A stretch of DNA of 64,000 nt from QFNR01 sp043842855 (GCA_043842855.1 JBBPJF010000003.1:124001-188000); one strand, 5' to 3'. Numbered from the stretch's first letter, positions 44,601 through 54,637 are shown. Translations and numbers: made by a program. Notes: generated from the sequence alone by a model not told the origin.

Positions 44601-45532
44601 GGAAGTCTAGCGTAGAGAGGTAAAATTTCTGCGTTGCGTGCCCAAGTTTGTTTTATTAAAAGATCTCGTGTTTCCCAAATTTCCCGCTCGCCTGGAAAAA
44701 AAACCAGAATGTCTCCCGATCTTTCTGGGGTCCATAACGCTTGAATTGCTTCTAACACCGCTTGGCCAAGCGATATATCTATTTCATCTTCATCTTTTGC
44801 TTCTAAGGGACGATATATTAGATTTATCGGGTATGTCCTACCTGAAACATTAATGATTGGGGCATCATTAAAGTGACGGCTAAAGATTTCTACATTAAGG
44901 GTAGCTGAAGTAATAATTAGCTTTAGATCACTTCTAGTAAGAATAAGTTTCTTCAGATAACCCAGTAAAAAATCAATATTCAGACTTCTTTCATGGGCTT
45001 CATCTATGATGAGTGTATCGTAAGCGCGCAAGTATCGATCATTCTGAAGCTCAGCCAACAACATGCCATCTGTAAGCACTTTTATGTATGTATCTGAATT
45101 AGTCTTGTCTTGAAATCTAACTTTATAGCCAACTTGCTTCCCTAATTCACAATCTAGCTCAGTAGATAACCTATTAGCTACCGCTTTAGCTGCAATTCTT
45201 CTAGGTTGTGTGTGACCTATTAAGCCTGCAACTCCACGATCAAGCTCTAGACAAATTTTAGGTAGCTGTGTTGTTTTGCCTGAACCTGTCTCTCCACAAA
45301 TAATAACTACCTGATTAGCCTCAATAGTATTCCGGATAAGCTCATGTTTCTCCAAAACAGGAAGGTCATTACTAAACGTCGGTATAGGTCTATTCTTTAG
45401 GCGACGAAGATAAGCTCGATGAGAAGACTCATAGACTTGCTTAATCTTCTCTGACTGACCACAGTAGCGGGAATCTTTCTGCATACTTCCAAGGAGAAAT
45501 AAGTCCTTGGCTAGTACCTGGTTGAAATTCAT
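41654..45532 (-). CDS. hrpA: ATP-dependent RNA helicase HrpA
   Basis: DEAH-box helicase implicated in mRNA processing and ribosome rescue. Walker A GETGSGKTTQLPK, DEAH motif IIDEAHERSL, SAT motif ITSATLN, and QRAGRCGR (motif VI). OB-fold and DUF3418 regions follow in the long C-terminal half. About 1292 residues, normal for HrpA. The start is uncertain: ATG at 45532 is chosen, with a GTG at 45559 and an ATG at 45484 also in frame; none has a strong ribosome site. It converges on the autotransporter. Confidence 0.93.
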   Translation of the reverse strand: MNFNQVLAKDLFLLGSMQKDSRYCGQSEKIKQVYESSHRAYLRRLKNRPIPTFSNDLPVLEKHELIRNTIEANQVVIICGETGSGKTTQLPKICLELDRGVAGLIGHTQPRRIAAKAVANRLSTELDCELGKQVGYKVRFQDKTNSDTYIKVLTDGMLLAELQNDRYLRAYDTLIIDEAHERSLNIDFLLGYLKKLILTRSDLKLIITSATLNVEIFSRHFNDAPIINVSGRTYPINLIYRPLEAKDEDEIDISLGQAVLEAIQALWTPERSGDILVFFPGEREIWETRDLLIKQTWARNAEILPLYARLPSAEQQKIFKPGSVPRVILSTNVAETSLTVPGIKYVVDTGLARIKRYSTRTKVEQLKIEKISQAAAQQRAGRCGRISEGTCIRLFSEQDYLSRAKFTDAEILRSNLAHVILTLLSLPLGSIESFSFLEKPAQRLVNNGLQDLYELGAIDKYKALTNLGKRMAQLPVDPRFARIILASDSYNCVSEILVIISALSIEDPREYPFESKEAAKAAHAKFADPRSDFIGSLQLWNAFQHKINEKTSNRELLAWAKQHFLSYHRMREWKEVFTQLKEIVERWGLSVSRNNLLEITDMSISQHRYNAIHKALLTGLATKVGLKSPADDVYMGTRGSRFQIFPSSSLSKKKPKWVVAAELVSTSRVYARNLASIEPTWIEKETPHLVKYHHTNPRWSKKRGETVVDEKVIMCGLTIVTGRMVSCSKVNKELAREIFIREGLIAGQIDLSASFYLNNKIVVEKVEEVEHKARKRSIFLEEVLFTFYDQKLPTEVINLLTLRTWLSENSQVRNEMLSLHFEEIISQTKQHQVEAQFPSSIRLGINELTLLYRFEPGHPMDGVTLQLPLQLLNQVNAKQLEWLVPGMIREKLQYLIKALPKAIRKYCVPIPQFLTEFLASKLDFAAPIHLQLAKAIGRKIGDINQLEAIKSVWCDYTLPMYCYMNIQVLDEHGVELGMGRDIYQLRRELAEKVSRAFCSEEFTADLVDRENYWEQWTQGGLPIEVNFSRARERVVGYPALHEDNGKVGIRLFETALAAEQAHRKGLLKLIQTFLKRQLKGILEDLANLDQIVLLLGGLYSTSLLRQEILEAVIQKIFLTVNLPRSEVELKKQLKLDKIKLSSAILEIKQYLLQVVVEFHGLKAQLNSHPLQKTVLQQLNRLIYQGFILETPWEIWPRLPLYLKAIRIRLQQYFRNPTRDEEGEKRLEILETRLFKRMELARLEGAVLTQAWTAYRWQLEELRLAQFAQAIRPAQKVSFKQLDKQWLELSKIH

Positions 45533-45882
45533 ATATGGCTGACTACTTTCTAAACGCACCCTATTTTAATCTAAACTTAAATACCTTCCAATAACTTATC
45601 TATATGAATTTTAGATATTTTTATCTATTAGTACCAACTTTGTAACTAAACCTATGGTTCTACTTCAGAAAAAATTAACTGATAGCAAAAAAGCTTTAGC
45701 TATAACCACTTAATAAAAAAGACCACTGTAAGGATATTTTTCCTAGAGAAACAATCTATGTTTTCAATAGAATTAGACTGCTGTAATTGGCTCAATCCAT
45801 TTGTCATTAAACTATAACCTTATCCTAAATAAACTGGATAAAACTAATGGGATGGGTTATAAAGCGTTAGGGAATAGAATTG
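45533..45882. other. Gap between hrpA and the small lipoprotein
   Basis: About 350 AT-rich bases with no gene seen on either strand. The hrpA promoter should lie here; no clear -35/-10 pair for it was found. Confidence 0.35.
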
Positions 45883-45913
45883 TTTGACAAATCGGAAAGC
45901 TTCTTCCTATAAT
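45883..45913 (+). promoter_or_regulatory. Sigma-70 promoter of the small lipoprotein gene
   Basis: TTGACA at 45883-45888 and TATAAT at 45908-45913, both perfect consensus, spaced by 19 bases (two more than optimal). About 50 bases before the ATG at 45964. The best-matching promoter in the window. Confidence 0.75.
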
Positions 45914-45963
45914 GAGCGTTCTGGTAAAGATGTACTTTATATGTCCAATTAATGGAGACAAAC

Positions 45964-46191
45964 ATGCAAAAGAAATTTTTGGCATTGGCCTTAATGGGAT
46001 TCTTATTCGCTGCTTGCGATTCGCAATCCGAACAAAACGCTAATGGCACCTCGGCCACTACGCCTGATTCCACTCAAGCTGAAGCTCCTGCTTCAACAGA
46101 TTCAACAACGCCCACTGCAACTACAACGCCTCCTGCAGATAGTACTGAAACTCCAGCAGTTGATGCTACTAAGTCTCCCACTGGCAAATAG
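45964..46191 (+). CDS. Small Thr/Pro-rich lipoprotein
   Basis: 75 residues: a lipoprotein signal peptide (KKFLALALMGFLFAACDSQ, lipobox FAAC, Cys17), then a low-complexity tail of Thr, Pro, Ala, Ser and Asp to the end. This looks like an extended surface or periplasmic linker with no folded domain. The start at 45964 is set by GGAGACAAAC just upstream; an ATG 12 bases earlier would contain the ribosome site. A consensus promoter upstream and a 14-pair terminator downstream make it a well-defined single-gene unit, probably highly expressed. The function is unknown. Confidence 0.82.
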   Translation: MQKKFLALALMGFLFAACDSQSEQNANGTSATTPDSTQAEAPASTDSTTPTATTTPPADSTETPAVDATKSPTGK

Positions 46192-46212
46192 TTAGTTTCA
46201 TTCTGGGCTTGA

Positions 46213-46250
46213 ATAGGAAAGGGTGCAAAGCACCCTTTCCTATTTTGTGT
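46213..46250 (+). terminator. Strong rho-independent terminator after the lipoprotein gene
   Basis: ATAGGAAAGGGTGC (46213-46226), loop AAA, GCACCCTTTCCTAT (46230-46243): a 14-pair perfect stem followed by TTTGTGT. It lies 21 bases after the stop codon. Confidence 0.9.
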
Positions 46251-46314
46251 TCCTTGCCATATCGCTGCTGTAAGCGATGAACTATGGCCTCTTCTGCCTT
46301 TTCCTTGTGTGTGT

Positions 46315-47388
46315 ATGAAACCGTCTTTAATTAATAGACTTAATCACCTAACAGATCGCTTAGAAGAAGTTACTTATTTGTTGGGCAATAGTGAAATAGC
46401 CTCTGATCTTTCTCGTTATAAAAGTCTCACTAAAGAGCATGCTGAATTAATGCCAATCGTAGCTACTTATCAGCAACTGAAAGATGCACATAATGACTTA
46501 AAAACAGCTCAACAGATGCTTTCTGAGCCAGAAATGAAGTCTTTTGCAGAAGAAGAAATTACTCTGCTTAACCAACAAATCAGAACGCTGGAGTGCGAAT
46601 TACAGCTTCTACTTTTACCCAAAGATGATGATGATGATAAAAATATCATCCTAGAAATCAGAGCGGGTACTGGAGGTGATGAAGCGAGTCTCTTTGCCGG
46701 GGACTTGCTTCGCATGTACTACAAATATGCTGAAACTCAAGGCTGGAAACTTTCTCTCATCTCCGCTAGTGAGTCAGAAGTCGGTGGCTATAAGGAAGTT
46801 ATCGCTCAAATAAAGGGAGAAGGCATCTATAAAAAACTAAAATTTGAATCCGGAGGCCACCGCGTACAACGTATTCCTAAAACAGAAAGTCAAGGGCGTA
46901 TTCATACTTCTTCCTGCACGGTTGCTGTTATGCCGGAAGCCGACGAAGTACAAGAAATCCAGCTTAATCCAGCTGATTTAAAAATTGATACTTTTAGAGC
47001 TAGTGGTGCAGGGGGACAGCACATTAATAAGACAGATTCGGCAGTACGTATTACACATTTACCCACTGGGCTTGTCGTTGAATGTCAAGATGGTCGTTCA
47101 CAACATAGTAATAAAGCTCAAGCCTTGAGAGTATTAGCTACCAGGCTTTATGATCAAAAGAAGAATGAAGCCCATGCTAAAGAGGCTGCCAATCGTAAAA
47201 GCCTAATTGGAAGTGGAGATCGAGGAGAAAGAGTTAGAACCTATAATTATCCACAAGGCCGTGTCACTGACCATCGTATTAATCTGACCCTTTACAAACT
47301 AGAAGCCATCATGGATGGCGACTTGGAAGAGCTTATTCAACCACTCTTGTTGGAATATCAAGCTGAGCAATTAGCTAATTTTGATTAG
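46315..47388 (+). CDS. prfA: Peptide chain release factor 1
   Basis: Terminates translation at UAA and UAG. The GGQ peptidyl-hydrolysis motif appears in RASGAGGQHINKTDSAVRITH; the upstream domain has EIRAGTGGDEASLFAGDL. 357 residues, normal. The tripeptide anticodon region is near residues 185-190 (RIPKTESQGRIHTS, close to the PAT-type pattern region of RF1). Start ATG 46315, with a GTG six bases upstream; the ribosome site is weak. hemA and prmC, the usual neighbours, are absent. Confidence 0.95.
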   Translation: MKPSLINRLNHLTDRLEEVTYLLGNSEIASDLSRYKSLTKEHAELMPIVATYQQLKDAHNDLKTAQQMLSEPEMKSFAEEEITLLNQQIRTLECELQLLLLPKDDDDDKNIILEIRAGTGGDEASLFAGDLLRMYYKYAETQGWKLSLISASESEVGGYKEVIAQIKGEGIYKKLKFESGGHRVQRIPKTESQGRIHTSSCTVAVMPEADEVQEIQLNPADLKIDTFRASGAGGQHINKTDSAVRITHLPTGLVVECQDGRSQHSNKAQALRVLATRLYDQKKNEAHAKEAANRKSLIGSGDRGERVRTYNYPQGRVTDHRINLTLYKLEAIMDGDLEELIQPLLLEYQAEQLANFD

Positions 47389-47624
47389 TTATACCTAGTT
47401 GGCTAAACAAATCATGTCGAAAAAGTTACCGGCGTTGGGCCCCTGCTCTTTAACCCTACATATCGAATTTTCCAGCTAACTTTAAATTACTTGCAAGAAA
47501 AAATACCCCCTTGATCGGATCTTTATGGGGTTTATTTAATTTGTACTTCAAAAAACTCGCCACTGACCTCTTTCTTATTCCGAATCTACTATAATGAAAG
47601 AGTTAACTTTTATCTCATCGCTCT

Positions 47625-50600
47625 ATGGTTCATCTACTTTCCTTGCACCAATCTAACCAGATGGATGTATTGATTGCGTTATTAGAGAAATTTTATCTTT
47701 TAAAACAAGCTTATTTTAAACCCGAGCCCATCATTGTACATACAGAAGGGATGGAACACTATCTCAGAAAAAATTTGAGTAAACGCCTGGGAGTGGTCGC
47801 TAATTTAGAATTCAAAAAACCTTCGGCTTTTTTCTGGGAGGTCGCTCAAACTATCCTACCTCATCCTATTCCAGAAGCCGATCCGTTTAAAAAAGAAGTT
47901 CTACTTTGGAGGATTTTATCGCTTTTCCAATCTGCTACTTTTGCCAAGGAAGAGCCTACAGTTTACCGAGCAGTAAATAATTACCTCCAACGCCATCAAA
48001 TAGCGGCTTACGATCTTGCTTATAAGCTAGCCGATCTTTTTAATCAATATCTTATCTACCGACCAGCTTGGATAGCAAGCTGGTCACAAGGTAAATTTGT
48101 CCTTGAAATGGAAGCTAACGAACAAGCTTGGCAACAAAAATTATGGTGCTATCTACTCAAACAAATTAACGAACGACATCGAGTTCAAATTTGGAGTGAA
48201 TTACAACAAATACTTTGCAAAAAAAAATTACCAAAAAAAATTTCACTACCTAACCAAGTACATTTGTTTGCTATGACCTCTCTGCCTCCCCTTTACCTTG
48301 ATCTAATGCACCTCCTATCCAAGCACATTCCAGTACATCTCTTCATACTTAGTCCATGTCAAGAAAATTGGAGCGATCATATGCTCCCTCATCCTCTTTT
48401 GCAATCACTTGGCCAGCAAGGAAAAGAATTTTTTAGTTTATTATTTCAATATCCAGCAATTCTTGAACAAAACTTATACTTTTCTCCCTGCTCTGCTGAC
48501 AAAAGAACTACTTTACTGCACTGCTTACAAAAAGATATTTTATATTTAAACGATCCCTCCAACCTCTCTAGTCAATTAGAGGATGTGCCAGCCCTATTAG
48601 AAGATAATTCTATACAAATTCACTCAGCTCATAGCCCAGTCAGGGAATTACAAATTTTAAAAAATCAGCTGTTGTATTATCTTGATAAACACCCTAAAGT
48701 ATCTCTAGAGCAAATTGTAGTTTTAAGTCCAAACATTGAGCTTTATCTACCTTATCTAGAAGGAATTTTTGGCGAGAATGCTCATGATCATTTTCCTATC
48801 CCTTTTTCTATAGCTGATGTTAAACTCAAGGAGACTCAGCTATATTCTCGTGCTATTCAGCATATTCTCAGGCTTATAGACAGCCGTTTTGACGTAAAAA
48901 GTGTACTGGAACTTTTGAGTAACCCTTTAATAAGAAAAAAATTTCTATTTAGTATTTTAGAATTAAATTTAATTACCAAAATCCTCGATTGGAGTAACAT
49001 TAGTTGGGGCTTAGATGAGGCCCACCGCCAACGTCATCTGGCTGTCGACCATCAATTCACCTGGGAAAAGGGGCTTGCTCGTCTAAAAAAAATTGTTCAG
49101 GAAGAAAATGATAATGCCCTATTTACTCTTGAGGAATTTTTATTGGCTTTAGGTAATACTCAAGTCACCAGCAAAGATTGTGAAGAACTTAAAATTACAC
49201 TTGAAAAATTTTTCATCTTTATCAAAACATTAAGTAACATTTATTCAAGTCAAAATGAGCGTTCTTTTTCTCTGTATCAATGGCTAGTATCACTCAAACA
49301 AATCAGTAATCAATTAATCTCTTTGGATAAACAAACTCAGATTCAGCAAGCACAACTCTTTGAAATGCTTAGTAGAGTCAGCCAAGCTTCTAGATTAGCT
49401 CAATACACAAAAACCATTAAGTTTCCCTTATTTAAGTACATTATTGAACGTACTCTGGAAGAACATACAAAAACGGGCACACTAAGAGGTGGTATAACTT
49501 TTTCTAACCTTCGATCCATGAGGACAATCCCTTTTCAATTTACCGCACTAATCGGGTTGAATCAGCAAGATTTCCCACAAGCTAAACATCAATTATCCTT
49601 TGATCTTGTGCAAAAATATCCTCAAAATGGTGATCTTTCTCACCGAAAAGACGAGCGATACCAGTTTTTAGAAGCAATAATTAGTACTCAAGAATGTTTG
49701 TATCTGTCCTTCGTGGGGCGAAGTCTACAAAATAGACTTTTAAATCCCTCTCCTGTGATTGATGAACTTATTGATTTGGTGAGTCAAATGACTCACATCC
49801 CCAATGAAAAACTTCAGAAAAAATGGATACAACAACACCCTCTACAAAATTTTTCTAGAAAATATTTTGAAGCAAATAACGGGTGTCCACACTACACATA
49901 TGAATACCGCGCAGCTCACGCCTCTAAAGCCTGTACTCAAAGCTCCTCTTTTCTATTGGAATACCCTGTTAACTCACCCTCACATTTAATAATGTCACTA
50001 CAAGACTGGCTAAAATTTTGGAAAAGTCCCCTGCAATTCTGGGCTAAACACGAATTGCAAATACAAGCTCCTCATTTAAGTCAGCCACCTGATTTTTCCG
50101 AACCTTTTTCTTTAAAAAAAAATATTTCTATATATGAAAACAGCAGCAGGGCCCTTAACACCAAAGGTCAATGGCTACTTCAAAATATTTTTAAAGCCTT
50201 GTCACAACAGAAAGAACTCAAACGCATCCAGATGGAACTGCAACATTGGGATTCTTTTCCTTCAGGCAAACTTGGGGAAGTTTGGAAAACAACGATAGTA
50301 CAGTCTTTTGAAAGATTGCTTGATACCCCCCTCCCACACCTACAAATCAAAATAAAGGATTACCTAGCTTCTCCTCCAAATTTACTCAATTTTGAAATCA
50401 TACTATCAGGGCTTACTTTACAAGCAACCATCGATTCTATCTTTAATGATACTCTTATCCTTTTTGATAAAAGCAATCGTCTACATGACAGCACCATCCT
50501 GCAGGCTTTTTTAAAACATTTAGTCTATACATCTCACTATAGTGAAGCCAATACTTATCTTCTCAGTCTAGACTCTTTCATCCATTTCAAAAAACTCACC

Positions 50601-50978
50601 TCAAAGCAGGCAAATAAAGTACTTAGCTTATGGGCTAGTTTCACTCAAAAGGGTCTAACTCAGCCCTTGCCACTAATTTACCCAACTTCTTTTAAATTAG
50701 CTGCTGCCCTTTATAAACAACTAGGTCCTCAATGGCTATGGGAAGAATGGTTCGAGCAGGATGCCCCTAGCAATTTGCTATTAACAGAGGTGCTTAAGTT
50801 TCGTGCTTCTCCCCAAGTTAATAAAATATTACAAGAGAATCTACCTGTACAAGAACACCTTCACGAGCTAATCTTTGGTGAAGCCAAAGCTATTACCGAC
50901 TATCCTCTTTTCTGGGAAATCATCCAAGAACTATTACTTCCTTTTTTAGCTATCACGCAGAAGGCCCATAACCTTTAA
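47625..50978 (+). CDS. recC: Exodeoxyribonuclease V subunit RecC
   Basis: Chi-recognition and scaffold subunit of RecBCD. The N-terminus LHQSNQMDVLIALLEKFY and EPIIVHTEGMEHYLRKNLSKRLGVVANLEF match the family start, and the middle has SPNIELYLPYLEGIF, AHSPVRELQILKNQL and GGITFSNLRSMRTIPF. 1117 residues, normal for RecC, but overall divergent by eye. It precedes recB by 17 bases, indicating an operon. No strong promoter was identified in the 236-base gap after prfA. Confidence 0.93.
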   Translation: MVHLLSLHQSNQMDVLIALLEKFYLLKQAYFKPEPIIVHTEGMEHYLRKNLSKRLGVVANLEFKKPSAFFWEVAQTILPHPIPEADPFKKEVLLWRILSLFQSATFAKEEPTVYRAVNNYLQRHQIAAYDLAYKLADLFNQYLIYRPAWIASWSQGKFVLEMEANEQAWQQKLWCYLLKQINERHRVQIWSELQQILCKKKLPKKISLPNQVHLFAMTSLPPLYLDLMHLLSKHIPVHLFILSPCQENWSDHMLPHPLLQSLGQQGKEFFSLLFQYPAILEQNLYFSPCSADKRTTLLHCLQKDILYLNDPSNLSSQLEDVPALLEDNSIQIHSAHSPVRELQILKNQLLYYLDKHPKVSLEQIVVLSPNIELYLPYLEGIFGENAHDHFPIPFSIADVKLKETQLYSRAIQHILRLIDSRFDVKSVLELLSNPLIRKKFLFSILELNLITKILDWSNISWGLDEAHRQRHLAVDHQFTWEKGLARLKKIVQEENDNALFTLEEFLLALGNTQVTSKDCEELKITLEKFFIFIKTLSNIYSSQNERSFSLYQWLVSLKQISNQLISLDKQTQIQQAQLFEMLSRVSQASRLAQYTKTIKFPLFKYIIERTLEEHTKTGTLRGGITFSNLRSMRTIPFQFTALIGLNQQDFPQAKHQLSFDLVQKYPQNGDLSHRKDERYQFLEAIISTQECLYLSFVGRSLQNRLLNPSPVIDELIDLVSQMTHIPNEKLQKKWIQQHPLQNFSRKYFEANNGCPHYTYEYRAAHASKACTQSSSFLLEYPVNSPSHLIMSLQDWLKFWKSPLQFWAKHELQIQAPHLSQPPDFSEPFSLKKNISIYENSSRALNTKGQWLLQNIFKALSQQKELKRIQMELQHWDSFPSGKLGEVWKTTIVQSFERLLDTPLPHLQIKIKDYLASPPNLLNFEIILSGLTLQATIDSIFNDTLILFDKSNRLHDSTILQAFLKHLVYTSHYSEANTYLLSLDSFIHFKKLTSKQANKVLSLWASFTQKGLTQPLPLIYPTSFKLAAALYKQLGPQWLWEEWFEQDAPSNLLLTEVLKFRASPQVNKILQENLPVQEHLHELIFGEAKAITDYPLFWEIIQELLLPFLAITQKAHNL

Positions 50979-50995
50979 AATATGAGCTTTAAAAT

Positions 50996-53900
50996 ATGAG
51001 TGACAATCCTATTTCGTTTGACCCATTTCTCATCAATCTCACTGGAGTGAACTTTATCGAAGCTTCAGCGGGAACTGGTAAGACATATGGTATTGCTTCT
51101 ATCTATGCTCGCTTGATTACTTTGGAACAATTAGCCATCGACCAAATATTGGTTGTTACCTTTACTGAAGCTGCTACTGAAGAATTAAAAAGTCGCTTAA
51201 GAGAAAGACTAGCGCTCATTAAAAATTTTTTACAACATCCTGAACAAGAAATAAATGAATCTTTTTTGTGCATCTTACTACAACAAATATGCCAGAAAGC
51301 TTTATGCATTTCCACCATCCAAAAACATCTTGAAACTCAGCTCAATCATTTTGATAAAGTAGCTGTCTATACAATTCATAGTTTCTGTCTCAAACTACTC
51401 AGAGAGGAAGCTTTTCTCAGTGGGACTCCCTTCCAAATCAATCTGGTACCGCACCACCACGCACAAATTAAACTTTACATCGAAGACTTCTTCCGAACTT
51501 ATATTACCCCCGATCCTCTATATAGTCTGTTATTCTTCGTTGAAGGCCTTACCCCAGTAGTTTTACATAGACGTATACAACCAGAACTACAAAAACCTTA
51601 CCCTAATAGAATCCTCATCGAAGATAGTGTAGCGCAAAACTTACTGACAGGATTGTCACAATTAAATTTCCAGTTAGAAAAGATTTTACATTCTATTACT
51701 TCCAGCTCAACAGAAGATTTCTTAGCCCTTTGTTCGCTTGGACAAAATGGCCCTCTTAAACAGAACCAATTCCACTTTTCTACTTATCAAAGTCTATTTC
51801 AACTGGTCAAATCAGCACCCACACTTCAGGTTTTTCACCTACTAAGTAAGGATGAAAAACTTCTGCGTGCCTGTAAGCGCTTAACTTTTCAAGAAGAATG
51901 TTTAAAAAAAGCTTATCTACGAAATACTGCTCTAGTTGATAAAGTTAAAGAACAATTCAATAAGCTCAGACCATTCCTAGAACTTGCTCAGTGCATTACA
52001 ACCTCACTGCCCCTATATAAAGAAGTTTTGGCATATTGGCATGTAAAATTGATCCATTACTTACATCAGTCCATGGAACAATATAAAGCAAAATCACTTA
52101 ATCGTAGTTTTAATGATTTACTCATAGATAGTCTTGCTAGCCTAAAAGAAAACTCTCCTTATTATCAATCTCTTATCCAGCGTCTTAATCAAAAATATCA
52201 ATATGTATTGATAGATGAATTTCAGGATACAGATCCTATTCAATACCTTATTTTTCAGCGTTTATTCATTCTACAAGGTACGCCAACCTTTTTGGTAGGG
52301 GATCCTAAACAGTCTATTTACCAATTTCGTGGTGCAGACATTGCTACCTATCTAAGAGCTAAGGCTGACGCTCAATTCTTCTACACTATGGATACCAACT
52401 ATCGTAGTACTGCTGGATTAGTTAAGTTGGTTAATGTCCTATTCTCTGAGCGAGAGGAACCTTTTCAAGTACCCTATTTGCCTTACTACCCTATTACCGC
52501 TTATCGTCAAGCGCCTAAGCTTGAAGATAGTACTCACTATTGGGCTGATCTCACCCTGTTTAAATTGAGTCAAAAAAACCATAGCCGCTCTCAGCAAACT
52601 CAATGGCTTTGCGAAGTAACAGCGCAAATTGTAGTGGATCTGCTTAGTAAAGCTCAACAGGGAAAGATCCAATACGAAAAACGTCCCCTAGAAGCTAAAG
52701 ATATTGCTCTCTTAGTTAATAATCATGAACAGGCTCGGTTACTTTCTCAAGAGCTAAATTCTCAAAATGTGCGTTGCATAAAAATAGAAAAACAGTCTAT
52801 TTATCAATCTAAGGAAGCTATTGTCCTGCTTTTTTTCTTTAAAGTTTGTCAAAAGCTTTTTTACCAAAACCAAACCAATTCAGCTTTTGAGCCACCTAAA
52901 AATTATCTCTATTATCTGCTGACTACTTTCCTGTGGGGTTTAAAAGCCAGGGAAATTAAACTAATCCAACGTTCTGATTCGTTACAACAGGAATTATTAG
53001 AAACCCTACTTATTTTTTTTCAACAATGGCAGGCGAAGGGTTTATATGCTGCCTTCCAGAGATTTTCTCGGCATTTAAAACTTGAACAAAGATTAATAGA
53101 GGAGAAAAAAGAACGAACCCTAACTAATCTTAACCAATTATTAGAATTGTTAGCACGACAAGATCAAATTAGTACTTCACCGCTAGAACTTATTCAATGG
53201 CTAGAAGCACAAATCCAAGCCAAGGATAACTTTTCTGTATCCTCGGAGGAAAATAATTTAAGGCTAGAAAATGATGAACATTTAGTCAAAATTATTACTA
53301 TCCATGCTGCTAAGGGTTTACAGTTTCCGATTGTTATTTGCCCTTTTATTAGCTACGTTTGCTCGAAAGCTACAGCGGGAAGAGATACCTGCATAACAGA
53401 GACAGTCATCTCTTCGGTTTCTGAGTCGTTTGATTTAGATGGTATGAAGGAACAAATGCGACTATTGTATGTAGCGCTAACCAGGGCAGAAGAAAAGTTA
53501 ATTTTGCTAGTAGAAGATCAAGCTTATAGTTTTCCTTCCGATAAACCTACTTCCTCTCTAACTTATCTAATAGCGAGAGAAACTATAAACACTATAGATG
53601 AGTCTGTATCTACTTGGGAAGCTTGGAAAGGATGGTTACACAGGCACCCAGAGTTAAATACATTAGTCAAACTTTATGAAACCCCTCCAGCTTTAGTCCA
53701 TTTTAGTGCTAAAAACAACCAGGAAATTTTAGCGCCTTCACTTCCTACACCTTGTTACCAAAGACCTATAATACACCACACTAGTTATTCAGCTATTAGT
53801 ACTCAGCTTCATCAACAGACTTTAGTTTCAAATAAAATAGGCTTGGATAGCGCGGCTAAAATAGAAGAGTTAGAAAATCCTGCTCTAACCATATTCACTT

Positions 53901-54628
53901 TTCCTCGAGGTCCATTAACAGGTAATTTCTGGCATGAATTACTAGAAAAAATTAATTTCAAAAAAAGTATTAGTCAACAAAATAAATTAATCCAGCAAAA
54001 GCTGCATGAATATATGATTGGCCCACAGTACTCTCCCACTCTCTTAGTGCAAATAACACATCAGGTACTAGAAAATACCTTAAATACCCTCATTACTCCG
54101 ACTAAAACCATCCGTAATTTTCTACCAGAAAATTCTAAACGGGAATTACCTTTTACTTTATATCTTACTTCTGAATTATCTCTGCCTATTTTAAATGATT
54201 GGTGGCAACGCCATGAATGGCCCTATCTATCGATTCCTCTCATTGAAACAAAGCCTTCAAAAACTATTGCTGAAACCTATCTGAGTGGGTTTATTGACTG
54301 GATAGGATTGCAAAATAATGAGCTTTACCTCATAGATTACAAAACTAACTTTCTTGGTAATACAACAGCGGATTATGCCAAGAACCACTTATTAAGTGAA
54401 ATCCAACATCATTACTATCAATTACAAGCTCTGATTTATGCACTAGCTATGAAACGATATTTTCAAACTTTGAAGTATCCAATTAAAGCTTTCCATATCC
54501 GATACTTATTTTTAAGAGGGCTACAGCCTGGAACAAATAAAGGTATATGGGAGTGGGATATACCTTATACAGCCTTAGAGGACTTAGAATGTAGTCTTGC
54601 TAGAGATCTCTCCACCCATACGGGATAG
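50996..54628 (+). CDS. recB: Exodeoxyribonuclease V subunit RecB
   Basis: UvrD-type helicase plus nuclease of RecBCD. Walker A EASAGTGKTYGIAS near residue 20; motif II DEFQDTDPIQYLIF; QSIYQFRGAD; LYVALTRAEEKL. The C-terminal nuclease domain retains GFIDWI...LYLIDYKTNFLG and the YYQLQALIYALAM helix, so the nuclease looks intact. 1210 residues, normal. recD, which usually follows, is replaced here by a small membrane protein gene and recA. Confidence 0.95.
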   Translation: MSDNPISFDPFLINLTGVNFIEASAGTGKTYGIASIYARLITLEQLAIDQILVVTFTEAATEELKSRLRERLALIKNFLQHPEQEINESFLCILLQQICQKALCISTIQKHLETQLNHFDKVAVYTIHSFCLKLLREEAFLSGTPFQINLVPHHHAQIKLYIEDFFRTYITPDPLYSLLFFVEGLTPVVLHRRIQPELQKPYPNRILIEDSVAQNLLTGLSQLNFQLEKILHSITSSSTEDFLALCSLGQNGPLKQNQFHFSTYQSLFQLVKSAPTLQVFHLLSKDEKLLRACKRLTFQEECLKKAYLRNTALVDKVKEQFNKLRPFLELAQCITTSLPLYKEVLAYWHVKLIHYLHQSMEQYKAKSLNRSFNDLLIDSLASLKENSPYYQSLIQRLNQKYQYVLIDEFQDTDPIQYLIFQRLFILQGTPTFLVGDPKQSIYQFRGADIATYLRAKADAQFFYTMDTNYRSTAGLVKLVNVLFSEREEPFQVPYLPYYPITAYRQAPKLEDSTHYWADLTLFKLSQKNHSRSQQTQWLCEVTAQIVVDLLSKAQQGKIQYEKRPLEAKDIALLVNNHEQARLLSQELNSQNVRCIKIEKQSIYQSKEAIVLLFFFKVCQKLFYQNQTNSAFEPPKNYLYYLLTTFLWGLKAREIKLIQRSDSLQQELLETLLIFFQQWQAKGLYAAFQRFSRHLKLEQRLIEEKKERTLTNLNQLLELLARQDQISTSPLELIQWLEAQIQAKDNFSVSSEENNLRLENDEHLVKIITIHAAKGLQFPIVICPFISYVCSKATAGRDTCITETVISSVSESFDLDGMKEQMRLLYVALTRAEEKLILLVEDQAYSFPSDKPTSSLTYLIARETINTIDESVSTWEAWKGWLHRHPELNTLVKLYETPPALVHFSAKNNQEILAPSLPTPCYQRPIIHHTSYSAISTQLHQQTLVSNKIGLDSAAKIEELENPALTIFTFPRGPLTGNFWHELLEKINFKKSISQQNKLIQQKLHEYMIGPQYSPTLLVQITHQVLENTLNTLITPTKTIRNFLPENSKRELPFTLYLTSELSLPILNDWWQRHEWPYLSIPLIETKPSKTIAETYLSGFIDWIGLQNNELYLIDYKTNFLGNTTADYAKNHLLSEIQHHYYQLQALIYALAMKRYFQTLKYPIKAFHIRYLFLRGLQPGTNKGIWEWDIPYTALEDLECSLARDLSTHTG

Positions 54629-54637
54629 GTTAAAGTA

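Noticed and set aside
47400..47560. Terminator after prfA (CCCC...GGGG near 47507-47530)
   Set aside because: Only four or five G/C pairs with a long interrupted loop; too weak to call.
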